NCBI GenBank assembly: GCA_964350265.1
Contig: CAYGJZ010000008.1
Span: forward strand, 16,750-80,749
Direction of reading: 5' to 3'
Source: BQJD01 sp964350265
GTDB lineage: Bacteria > Pseudomonadota > Gammaproteobacteria > Arenicellales > CAJQKF01
Length of the DNA: 64,000 nt
Below are positions 51,127 to 58,460 of this stretch, in pieces. The notes below the pieces were generated by a model. The model had not been told where the DNA came from and made no database searches. It saw only the letters and a list, made by a program, of their open reading frames with translations. Every line of letters starts with the position of its first letter. Within the stretch, counting starts at the first letter, position 1. A program made the translations under genes and the position numbers.

Positions 51127-52638
51127 CTAGCCCAGGAAGGCCGTGTAGGCCGGGTTGCCGGTTTCGTCGGTCCACTCGTAGCCGACCTGGTCGAGGTACT
51201 GGTGCAGCTGGCGGCGCTGCTTCGCAGGCACCTGGATGCCGCACAGCACGCGGCCGTAGTCGGCGCCGTGGTTGCGGTAGTGGAACAGGCTGATGTTGAA
51301 GGCGTCGCCGAGGGTGTCGAGAAACTTGCTCAGCGCGCCCGGTCGTTCCGGGAACTGGAAGCGGAACAGCATCTCGTTGTCCACCTGTGGCGCGCGGCCG
51401 CCGACCATGTGCCGCACGTGCAGCTTGGCGATCTCGTTGTCGGTCAGGTCCAGCGTGGTGTAGCCGCTGCCGGCCAGCTTGTCGACCAGCGCGCCGATGT
51501 CCTCGTCGTCCTGGACCTGCAGGCCGACATAGATGTTGGCATTGTCGTTGTCGGAGTAGCGGTAGTTGAACTCGGTGACGCTGCGCCGGCCGATGATGCG
51601 GCAGAAGCGGCGGAAGCTGCCCGGTCGCTCGGGTATGGTCACGCAGAGGATGGCCTCGCGGCGCTCGCCGATCTCAGCGCGCTCGGAAACGTGGCGCAGG
51701 CGGTCGAAGTTCATGTTCGCGCCGGTGGTCACCGCCACCAGGTCGCCGTCGACGCGGTCGCGGCCCTGCACGTACTTTTTCAGTCCCGCCACCGACAGTG
51801 CCCCGGCCGCCTCCATGATCGAACGGGTATCCTCGAAGATGTCCTTGATGCCGGCGCAGATCTCGTCGATGCTCACCACCACCATCTCGTCCACGCACTG
51901 GCGGCAGACGCGGAAGGTTTCCTTGCCCACCTGGCGCACCGCCACGCCGTCGGCGAACTGGCCGACGTGGGGCAGGGTGATGCGACGGCCGCGGGCGAGG
52001 CTGGCGGTCATCGAGGCGGCATCTTCCGGTTCCACGCCGATGACGCGGATTTCCGGACGCAACTGCTTGATGTAGGCGGAGATGCCGGCTATCAGGCCGC
52101 CGCCGCCCACTGGCACGAACACGGCCTCGATGGTGCCGCCGTGCTGGTTGAGCAGCTCCATGCCGATGGTGCCCTGGCCGGCAATCACGTCCGGGTCGTC
52201 GAAGGGCGGGATGAAGGTCTGCCCACCCTGCTGGCAGAAGCGCTCCGCCTCGGCCTTGGTCTCGTCGAAGCCGTCGCCGACCAGGCGGACACGGGCGGCG
52301 CGGTCACGCACCGCGGCCACCTTGATCGCCGGGGTGGTCACGGGCATGAAGATGGTGGCCTGGCATTTCAGTCGCTGCGCCGCCATCGCCACGCCCTGGG
52401 CATGGTTGCCCGCCGATGCCGCGACCACGCCACGCGCCAGCACGTCCTGCGGCAGGCGCGCCATCTTGTTGTAGGCGCCGCGGATCTTGAACGAGAACAC
52501 GTCCTGGGCATCCTCGCGCTTGAGCCACACGTTGGTGCCCAGTCTGCGGGACAGCGAGGGTGCGCGCTCCAGCGGGGTTTCGCGGGCAACGTCGTAGACC
52601 CGCGAAGTGAGGATCTTTTTCAGGTACTCTGTGGGCAT
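51127..52638 (-). CDS. ilvA: Threonine ammonia-lyase, biosynthetic (IlvA)
   Basis: 503 residues. PLP enzyme making 2-oxobutanoate from threonine, first step of isoleucine synthesis. Catalytic Lys in FSFKIRGAYNKMA (about 55-67), the glycine-rich PLP phosphate loop VPVGGGGLIAGISAY, and two C-terminal ACT-like regulatory domains (REAILCVTIPERPGSF and LFRFQFPERPGALSKFL) for isoleucine/valine feedback. The long form with two regulatory domains is the anabolic enzyme. Divergent from rpiA across 96 bp. Confidence 0.96.
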   Translation of the reverse strand: MPTEYLKKILTSRVYDVARETPLERAPSLSRRLGTNVWLKREDAQDVFSFKIRGAYNKMARLPQDVLARGVVAASAGNHAQGVAMAAQRLKCQATIFMPVTTPAIKVAAVRDRAARVRLVGDGFDETKAEAERFCQQGGQTFIPPFDDPDVIAGQGTIGMELLNQHGGTIEAVFVPVGGGGLIAGISAYIKQLRPEIRVIGVEPEDAASMTASLARGRRITLPHVGQFADGVAVRQVGKETFRVCRQCVDEMVVVSIDEICAGIKDIFEDTRSIMEAAGALSVAGLKKYVQGRDRVDGDLVAVTTGANMNFDRLRHVSERAEIGERREAILCVTIPERPGSFRRFCRIIGRRSVTEFNYRYSDNDNANIYVGLQVQDDEDIGALVDKLAGSGYTTLDLTDNEIAKLHVRHMVGGRAPQVDNEMLFRFQFPERPGALSKFLDTLGDAFNISLFHYRNHGADYGRVLCGIQVPAKQRRQLHQYLDQVGYEWTDETGNPAYTAFLG

Positions 52639-52660
52639 GATGTTTGGTTGCGTTGTTCAG

Positions 52661-52679
52661 GCGCGCCCGGCGGGCGCGC
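52661..52679. other. Stem-loop in the ilvA/rpiA intergenic region
   Basis: GCGCGCCC and GGGCGCGC arms with a 3-nt loop, starting 22 bp upstream of the ilvA ATG. It may form in the ilvA leader or serve as an operator. No leader peptide rich in Ile, Leu, Val or Thr is visible, so classical attenuation is not supported. Confidence 0.35.
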
Positions 52680-52723
52680 GACCTGGCGCGCGGCGTGAAT
52701 GACGACAGGCCCTCTCGGTACCC

Positions 52724-52727
52724 GGAG
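52724..52727 (+). promoter_or_regulatory. RBS deciding the rpiA start
   Basis: GGAG, 7 bp before the TTG at 52735. It favours the TTG over the upstream in-frame ATG at 52699, which would add 12 non-homologous residues. Confidence 0.55.
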
Positions 52728-52734
52728 ACCACCA

Positions 52735-53403
52735 TTGAACCCTGAACAGATGAAACAGGCGGCGGCCGAGGCCGCACTGGATTATATCGAATCCGGCACC
52801 GTGATTGGTGTCGGTACCGGTTCCACGGCGAATTTCTTCATCGATGCCCTGGCCCGTCGCGGCCCGTCCATCGACGGCGCGGTGGCCAGTTCCGCCGCCA
52901 CCGCGGAACGCCTCGCCGGCCATGGCATCCGCGTGCTCGACCTGAACGACTGCGGCGTGCTGCCGGTCTACGTGGACGGCGCCGACGAGGTCGACGGCGG
53001 GCTCAACCTGGTCAAGGGTGGTGGTGGCGCCCTGACCCGGGAGAAGATCGTCGCCGCCGCCAGCGAAGTGTTCGTGTGCATCGTCGACGCCAGCAAGGAG
53101 GTCGAGGTGCTCGGCGCCTTCCCGCTGCCGCTGGAAGTGATTCCCATGGCCCGGGTGCTGGTGGCGCGCCAGCTCATCGGCGAAGGCGGTTCACCCCGTC
53201 TGCGCGAAGACTTCGTCACCGACAACGGCAACCTGGTGCTGGACGTGTCGGGACTGTCGATCACCGAGCCGGCGGCGCTGGAAACGCGTCTGAACCAGTG
53301 GCCGGGCGTGGTCACCAACGGCCTGTTCGCGCTGCGTGGCGCCGACGTGCTGCTGTGTGGTGGCGCCGACGGCGTGCGACGCCGCAGTCGCGGTATTCAG
53401 TAG
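52735..53403 (+). CDS. rpiA: Ribose-5-phosphate isomerase A
   Basis: 222 residues from the TTG at 52735, where homology with E. coli RpiA begins (MKQAAAEAALDYI aligns near the N-terminus). Interconverts ribose-5-P and ribulose-5-P in the pentose phosphate pathway. GVGTGSTANFFIDAL (phosphate loop), GADEVDGGLNLVKGGGGALTREK (catalytic Asp, Glu and Lys in short order) and DNGNLVLDV are diagnostic. Its last 7 bp overlap the convergent thioredoxin-like gene. Confidence 0.95.
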   Translation: MNPEQMKQAAAEAALDYIESGTVIGVGTGSTANFFIDALARRGPSIDGAVASSAATAERLAGHGIRVLDLNDCGVLPVYVDGADEVDGGLNLVKGGGGALTREKIVAAASEVFVCIVDASKEVEVLGAFPLPLEVIPMARVLVARQLIGEGGSPRLREDFVTDNGNLVLDVSGLSITEPAALETRLNQWPGVVTNGLFALRGADVLLCGGADGVRRRSRGIQ

Positions 53404-54494
53404 CCCCAGATGTCGACGTCGATGCCCTGTTCGCGCAGGTGCTCGGCGCGGGCGGAGATGTAGCGCTGGAAGTTGGGCTGCTCGCGGTAGTCGCCGCTTA
53501 GCACGTAGTCCATCACCGACTGCACGTGGAAGGTGCGCAGCAGCCCGTCGATGCGCATGATCTCGTCGCCGGCGGCGTCGAAGAAGACGATGGACGGCGC
53601 GTAGCTGATGCCGAGTTCCGCCGCCCACTGCCGCGCGCTGGTGGTGGTGCCGTCGGGCCGCACCAGCGGCGTGTCCGACCACATGTCGAGCTGGATGGCG
53701 TGGAAGCGCTGGGCCAGCGCCAGCGTGGGCGGATCGGCGAGCACCTTCTGGTGCAGGTTGTCGCACTGGCTGCACTGGGCCTGTTCGAAGTACACCGCCA
53801 GCGGTGCTTCGCCGAGGGCGGCGGCCAGGTCGTGGGGCGGTGGCCGGAAGAAGGGCTGGCGGTGGAGCACGCCGCTGGCCGGGGCCGGGTCGCGGCTGGC
53901 GACGAAGTCGCGGAACGTTCCGCTGGCCTGGCTGCCGGGCGCGGCGTAGTCGATGGCCAGGCGGAAGCGTTCCGGCGGCACGTAGCCGTCCAGCCGCAGC
54001 GCCACCTTGCCCTGTTCGTTGAAGAACAGCAGGGTCGGCGTGTAGTGCACGCGCAATGCCTCGGCCATGGTCTTCTCGGTGAACGAGCGTCCGCCGACCT
54101 GCACCACCTCGCGATCGCCCCACATGTTCAGCGCCACCACGTCGAACTGTCGGCGCATGGCTTCGCCGATGTCCTGCTGGCCGAAATTGTTCTCGATCAG
54201 CTCGGCGCAGTAGGGGCAGCCCGGCTGCCAGAAGTACAGCACCAGGCGACGTCCCCCGGCGGCGGCCTCGGCGATGTCGTCGGCAAGATCGAGGAAGCTT
54301 TGCTTGAACCAGTCGGGGTGCACCGACTCGCGGGCACCGCGGTAGTCGCCGAGCTCGGCCGGCGGCGTGGCCTCCTGTTGCGCGAAGGCCGCGGACAACG
54401 GTGCCAGGGCCAGTACGAGGGCCACTACCAGGGCCGGCGCAAGGGCGAGGGCGAGCCGGACTGGCAGGGCGCGCGGCGGGGCAGGTGGGCGCAT
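53397..54494 (-). CDS. Secreted tandem thioredoxin-fold protein
   Basis: 365 residues. An N-terminal signal or anchor helix (about 12-38, ending AFAQ) points to the periplasm. Two thioredoxin-fold domains follow. The first (about 60-185) has the redox motif Cys93-Pro-Tyr-Cys96 (WQPGCPYCAEL) and cis-proline Thr-Pro at 151-152. The second (about 225-335) has Cys240-Ser-Gln-Cys243 (EQAQCSQCDNL) and an Ala-Pro at the cis-proline place. The first motif resembles SoxW/DsbC-like proteins. Substrate unknown. It lies 10 bp after the K+ channel gene in the same direction. Confidence 0.8.
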   Translation of the reverse strand: MRPPAPPRALPVRLALALAPALVVALVLALAPLSAAFAQQEATPPAELGDYRGARESVHPDWFKQSFLDLADDIAEAAAGGRRLVLYFWQPGCPYCAELIENNFGQQDIGEAMRRQFDVVALNMWGDREVVQVGGRSFTEKTMAEALRVHYTPTLLFFNEQGKVALRLDGYVPPERFRLAIDYAAPGSQASGTFRDFVASRDPAPASGVLHRQPFFRPPPHDLAAALGEAPLAVYFEQAQCSQCDNLHQKVLADPPTLALAQRFHAIQLDMWSDTPLVRPDGTTTSARQWAAELGISYAPSIVFFDAAGDEIMRIDGLLRTFHVQSVMDYVLSGDYREQPNFQRYISARAEHLREQGIDVDIWGY

Positions 54495-54504
54495 GGTTTC
54501 CCCC

Positions 54505-56217
54505 TTACTGGGTGGTTCCGGTCAGGCGTCGCCACAGCGGGCTGACGATACGGTGACGGCCGGTGACCAGGTAGATCATGACGTCGCTGCTGTGCAGGGC
54601 GGCGAGCATGCGGTTTCGCGCGCTGCGCCGTCCGCAGAACAGGACCCTGTCGCCGTATTTCAGCACCGTGGCATCGTCCGGGGCAAGTTCCACGCCGTCG
54701 TCCCGGGCCAGCATCAGCGGCACGCAGGCCAGTTTCGACTTGCGGTTGTTGGGCTTGCGGTAGAGCTGGCCGAGACGCAGTTCCAGTCCGCCGCGGATGA
54801 GCTGGATGAAGGCCGGCGCCGAGCGCATGTTCAGTTCCACCACCCAGCTCAGCGGCGCGTTGTCCTCCACCGTGGCGCTGATGCGGCTGACCATCTCGTT
54901 GGCCCACTCGGCATCCTGGTGGTTGGCCTGGCGCAGGAACTCGTTGGTCAGCGGCGTGGTCAGCAGGCTGATGATGTGGGTGGCGATGAGCCGGTTCTGG
55001 TTGAACACGATGCGCGCACCGGCGGCCTCGAACAACGGCGCGTTGCGGTTCTGGTTCTGCCGTCCGACGGTGAACAGGTCCGGGTTCAGTTCCCGCGCGG
55101 TCATGATGATGGACAGGTTGTTGGCATCGTGGTCGGTGCCGGCGATGATGCCCACGGCATCGTCGATGCCGGCCTCGCGCAGGGTCACCGCCTCGGTGCC
55201 GCGACCGCGGATGGCATCCACCGGGGCGCCGGCGGCATTGGGCTCGGTCTCGATCACCACCACCTCGTTTTCCTGTTCCACCAGCTTGCGGTGCAGGGCC
55301 TTGCCGAGGCGGCCGTAGCCGCACAGGATCCAGCGCCCGCGCGGCGGGAACACCGGTTCGTTGAGCACCTGCGAGTCGGTCTGGCTGAGCCAGTCGTTGA
55401 GCAGGTGCAGGCCCGGCGAACTGAAGGCCAGGGTGAAGTGCCAGGCGAAGGTGTTGAAGGGATTGACCACGTGGTCGGTGCCGAAGGAGCGCATGTTGAC
55501 CGCGGTGTCGTCGTCGTTGACCCGCGCCAGCACCTTCAGGCCGCGGTTCAGGAGCTTGGCGGTAATGGCGATCTTGAGGTTTTCCTGGTCGTCGCCGATC
55601 ACCGCGATGATGCCCTTGCACAGGGGATGGGTGAGCCCGGCGCGGCGCAGCACGTCCGGGTCGGCGGCGTCGCCGACCAGCGCCAGGACCTCCAGCGGCA
55701 GTTCCTCCAGGTCCAGCTGGGCAATGGCCTGCTGGCCGCGTTCCACCAGCACCGTGCGCTCGCCGAGTTCACTCAGGAAACGGGTGATCACCTTGCCCGC
55801 CTCGCCGTAGCCGCAGACCAGGTAGAAGGGTTCGCGCAGCCGGTGGATGCGTGCCGCCACCCGGTTGCGGGTCAATGCCTGGACGAAGCCGCGATCCTGT
55901 ACCAGCGAGATGATGGTGCCGATGGCATACAGCCAGGAGATGACCGTGGCGTAGATGCTGAACAGCGTCCACAGGCGCTGTGCGCCGTTGAACGGATGGG
56001 GCAGTTCGCCGAAGCCGATGGTGGAGCCCATGTAGCTGACGAAGTAGAAGGCGTGGAAGAAGTCCATGCGCCAGGTGCCGCCGTCCTCGCCGGTGCCGGG
56101 GATGAGGACGAAGCCGGTGATCGATACGGCATAGGCGGCGATCAGCAGGATCAGCGGGATCCGCAGTCGCCGCAGGACCAGGAAGTAGACGCCGGGCAGG
56201 GCGGGCCTGGCCGACAT
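54505..56217 (-). CDS. Potassium channel with two RCK (TrkA-N) domains
   Basis: 570 residues. Two membrane helices (about 20-42 and 80-104) flank a pore loop with selectivity filter TIGFGE (66-71), so it is a 2-TM K+ channel subunit. The cytosolic part has two Rossmann RCK domains, the first starting YLVCGYGEAGKVITRFL (about 132) and the second ILCGYGRLGKALHRKL (about 304). A C-terminal region near 480-560 resembles a TrkA-C ligand domain. The filter has Phe where most channels have Tyr (GYG to GFG), which is tolerated. Its start overlaps the stop of the 56217 gene by 1 bp. Confidence 0.9.
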   Translation of the reverse strand: MSARPALPGVYFLVLRRLRIPLILLIAAYAVSITGFVLIPGTGEDGGTWRMDFFHAFYFVSYMGSTIGFGELPHPFNGAQRLWTLFSIYATVISWLYAIGTIISLVQDRGFVQALTRNRVAARIHRLREPFYLVCGYGEAGKVITRFLSELGERTVLVERGQQAIAQLDLEELPLEVLALVGDAADPDVLRRAGLTHPLCKGIIAVIGDDQENLKIAITAKLLNRGLKVLARVNDDDTAVNMRSFGTDHVVNPFNTFAWHFTLAFSSPGLHLLNDWLSQTDSQVLNEPVFPPRGRWILCGYGRLGKALHRKLVEQENEVVVIETEPNAAGAPVDAIRGRGTEAVTLREAGIDDAVGIIAGTDHDANNLSIIMTARELNPDLFTVGRQNQNRNAPLFEAAGARIVFNQNRLIATHIISLLTTPLTNEFLRQANHQDAEWANEMVSRISATVEDNAPLSWVVELNMRSAPAFIQLIRGGLELRLGQLYRKPNNRKSKLACVPLMLARDDGVELAPDDATVLKYGDRVLFCGRRSARNRMLAALHSSDVMIYLVTGRHRIVSPLWRRLTGTTQ

Positions 56218-56600
56218 CAGCGTCGGGCGACGAAGGTTTCCAGGATCAGCAGCACCACCGAGACGATGTTGGCGAGCACCGCGCCGCCGCTCAGCGAGAC
56301 GATGGAGGAGGTGATCCCCGGGGTCAGCGGCTCGCCCATGCCCACCGTCACCACCGCCCAGACCAGGGCGGCGGCAATCAGTTGCAGGTCGGCCACCAGG
56401 CTGGAAGCGAGCAGCACCGAGCCCACCGGGGTGCGGTCGCCGAACTTCATCACGGTGGCGATCAGGCTGACCACCAGCGCCGCGAACAGTTCGGTGGCGT
56501 GGTGGTGGGCGGGATTGTCGATCTCGCCGAGGAAGAAGCCGAAGTTCAGGGTCAGCGCCAGCAGGATGAAGAAGGCGAAGACCACTTTTTCCATGTTCAC
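56217..56600 (-). CDS. DUF6394-like small membrane protein
   Basis: 127 residues with four membrane helices (about 5-25, 34-52, 60-85, 100-122). The conserved-looking start NMEKVVFAFFILLALTLNFG, then IDNPAHHHATELFAALVV and VMKFGDRTPVGSVLLA, correspond to the DUF6394 family that accompanies RCK-type K+ channels. It is translationally coupled to the channel gene (1-bp overlap) and may be an auxiliary subunit. Function unknown. Confidence 0.8.
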   Translation of the reverse strand: MNMEKVVFAFFILLALTLNFGFFLGEIDNPAHHHATELFAALVVSLIATVMKFGDRTPVGSVLLASSLVADLQLIAAALVWAVVTVGMGEPLTPGITSSIVSLSGGAVLANIVSVVLLILETFVARR

Positions 56601-56634
56601 GCTTGTTTCTCCCTCGTCGGTTGCGGGTTTCGCG

Positions 56635-58155
56635 TCAGGCCACGCGCACCGGGATGCCGGCGAGACGCTGGCGCCACTCGGCGGGGCCGGTCTTGTGTAC
56701 CGAGTTGCCCTCGCTGTCCACCGCCACCGTCACCGGCATGTCCTCGACCTCGAACTCGTAGATGGCCTCCATGCCGAGATCCTCGAAGGCGACCACGCGG
56801 GACTTGCGAATGGCCTTGGACACCAGGTAGGCGGCGCCGCCGACGGCGATCAGGTAGACCGCGCCGTGACGACGGATTTCCTCGATGGCGGCGTCGCCGC
56901 GCTCGGCCTTGCCGATCATGCCGAGCAGCCCGGTATTGGAGAGCATGGTGTCGGTGAACTTGTCCATGCGGGTGGAGGTGGTGGGGCCGGCCGGGCCCAC
57001 CGCCTCGCCGGCCACCGGGTCCACCGGGCCGACGTAGTAGATCAGCCGGTTGTCGAAGTCCACGCCCTCGGGCAGGCCCTCGCCGCGGGCGAACATCTCG
57101 GCCATGCGCTTGTGCGCGGCATCGCGGCCGGTGAGCAGGCGGCCGCTGATGAGCAGGGTCTCGCCGGTGCGGAAGGTCTTCGTCTCCTCCCGGGTCAGGC
57201 TGTCGAGGTTGACCCGGCGGCCACCGGCGGTTTCATGCACCACCGCCGGCCAGTCCGACAGCCTGGGCGGTTCCAGCACCGCCGGTCCGCTGCCGTCGAG
57301 GGTGAAGTGCACGTGGCGGGTGGCCGCGCAGTTGGGGATCAGCGCCACCGGCAGCGAGGCGGCATGGGTGGGGAACTGGCGCACCTTGACGTCGAGCACG
57401 GTGGTCACGCCGCCGAGGCCCTGGGCGCCGATGCCGAGTGCGTTGACCCGCTGGTAGATGTCGATGCGCAGTTCCTCTTCCTCGCTGGACGGTCCGCGCG
57501 CCAGCAGTTCGTGCATGTCCACCGGGTCCATCAGCGATTCCTTGGCCAGCACCATGGCCTTTTCCGCGGTGCCGCCGATGCCGATGCCGAGAATGCCCGG
57601 CGGACACCAGCCGGCGCCCAGCGTCGGCACGGTGTTCTCCACCCAGGCGGCGAGGTCGTCGCTGGGGTTCAGGATGGCGAACTTGGACTTGTTCTCCGAG
57701 CCGCCGCCCTTGGCGGCCACGGTAACCTCGACCTTGTCGCCCTCGACCATCTCCAGGTGCACCACCGCCGGGGTATTGTCGCGGGTGTTGCGGCGGCTGC
57801 CGTAGGGTGGCGACACCACCGAGGCGCGCAGCGGGTTGTCGGCGTGCGTATAGGCCCGGCGCACGCCCTCGTCGACCATCTGCTGCACGGTCATGCCGGG
57901 GCCGAAGCGGGCATCCATGCCGACCTTGACGAAGGCGGTGACGATGCCCGTGTCCTGGCACACCGGCCGGTGTCCCTCGGCGGCCATCTTCGAGTTCACC
58001 AGGATCTGGGTGATGGCGTCGCGGGCGGCGGGGGACTCCTCGCGCTCGAGGGCACGGGTCATGGCGTCGACGAAGTCGCGCGGATGGTAGTAGGAAATGT
58101 ACTGCAGCGCGTCGGCGACGCTCGAGACCAGGTCTTCCGGTGATATGGTGGTCAT
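56635..58155 (-). CDS. fumA: Class I fumarate hydratase (4Fe-4S)
   Basis: 506 residues, the single-chain FumA/FumB form. Hydrates fumarate to malate in the TCA cycle; oxygen-sensitive. The three cluster cysteines are recognisable in PVCQDTG, AGWCPPG and IPNCAATRHVHF. The C-terminal beta-type domain has VGPAGPTTSTRMD and AVGGAAYLVSKAI. The ATG at 58155 lacks a strong Shine-Dalgarno sequence. A promoter candidate lies at 58320-58294, giving a leader of about 130 nt. The DUF6394 gene is 34 bp downstream, so cotranscription is possible. Confidence 0.95.
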   Translation of the reverse strand: MTTISPEDLVSSVADALQYISYYHPRDFVDAMTRALEREESPAARDAITQILVNSKMAAEGHRPVCQDTGIVTAFVKVGMDARFGPGMTVQQMVDEGVRRAYTHADNPLRASVVSPPYGSRRNTRDNTPAVVHLEMVEGDKVEVTVAAKGGGSENKSKFAILNPSDDLAAWVENTVPTLGAGWCPPGILGIGIGGTAEKAMVLAKESLMDPVDMHELLARGPSSEEEELRIDIYQRVNALGIGAQGLGGVTTVLDVKVRQFPTHAASLPVALIPNCAATRHVHFTLDGSGPAVLEPPRLSDWPAVVHETAGGRRVNLDSLTREETKTFRTGETLLISGRLLTGRDAAHKRMAEMFARGEGLPEGVDFDNRLIYYVGPVDPVAGEAVGPAGPTTSTRMDKFTDTMLSNTGLLGMIGKAERGDAAIEEIRRHGAVYLIAVGGAAYLVSKAIRKSRVVAFEDLGMEAIYEFEVEDMPVTVAVDSEGNSVHKTGPAEWRQRLAGIPVRVA

Positions 58156-58293
58156 GGCGGGTATCGATTGGCTCTCTGGGTTGGCGGTTCAGATGGCGGC
58201 CCGGGGATCGGCCAGCAGTTCGGCCAGCCGTTCGGCCCGCGGCGGGGGTCGACCGGGCGCGGCAGGCGGAGGAACAGGCCCGTGCCTCGCGCC

Positions 58294-58320
58294 ATTCTAG
58301 CAAACTTGGTGGTGGTCCAA
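58294..58320 (-). promoter_or_regulatory. Candidate promoter of the fumarase gene
   Basis: Read on the minus strand: TTGGAC at 58320-58315 and TAGAAT at 58299-58294, spacer 15 bp (a little short). Predicted start near 58287, about 130 nt before the ATG. Confidence 0.4.
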
Positions 58321-58403
58321 CGGTGGGCGCCCGCCGCGTCGCCGCCCGGTGGTGGCACCGGAATCGGTAACGCGATGGTAATCGGCCCGCCCGGGCCGAT
58401 CCG

Positions 58404-58432
58404 TTTCAAGGTGCCGGGGAAACTGGTAGCAT
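58404..58432 (+). promoter_or_regulatory. Candidate promoter of the SLT/LysM gene
   Basis: TTTCAA at 58404-58409, 17-bp spacer, TAGCAT at 58427-58432. Predicted start near 58439, about 22 nt upstream of the GTG at 58461. Confidence 0.4.
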
Positions 58433-58460
58433 TCGCGGTCGAGATCGACCCGACCCGCCA

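Larger units (their letters stand above)
58156..58460. other. Intergenic region between fumarase and the lytic transglycosylase
   Basis: 305 bp without a supportable gene. It holds promoter candidates in both directions (minus at 58294-58320, plus at 58404-58432) and a short imperfect direct repeat, TCGGCCAGCAG next to TCGGCCAGCCG (58208-58230). Short open frames here have no credible start or codon pattern. Confidence 0.6.

Noticed and set aside
52639..52734. Attenuator with leader peptide for ilvA
   Set aside because: No short open frame rich in Ile, Leu, Val or Thr and no U-tract after the stem-loop.
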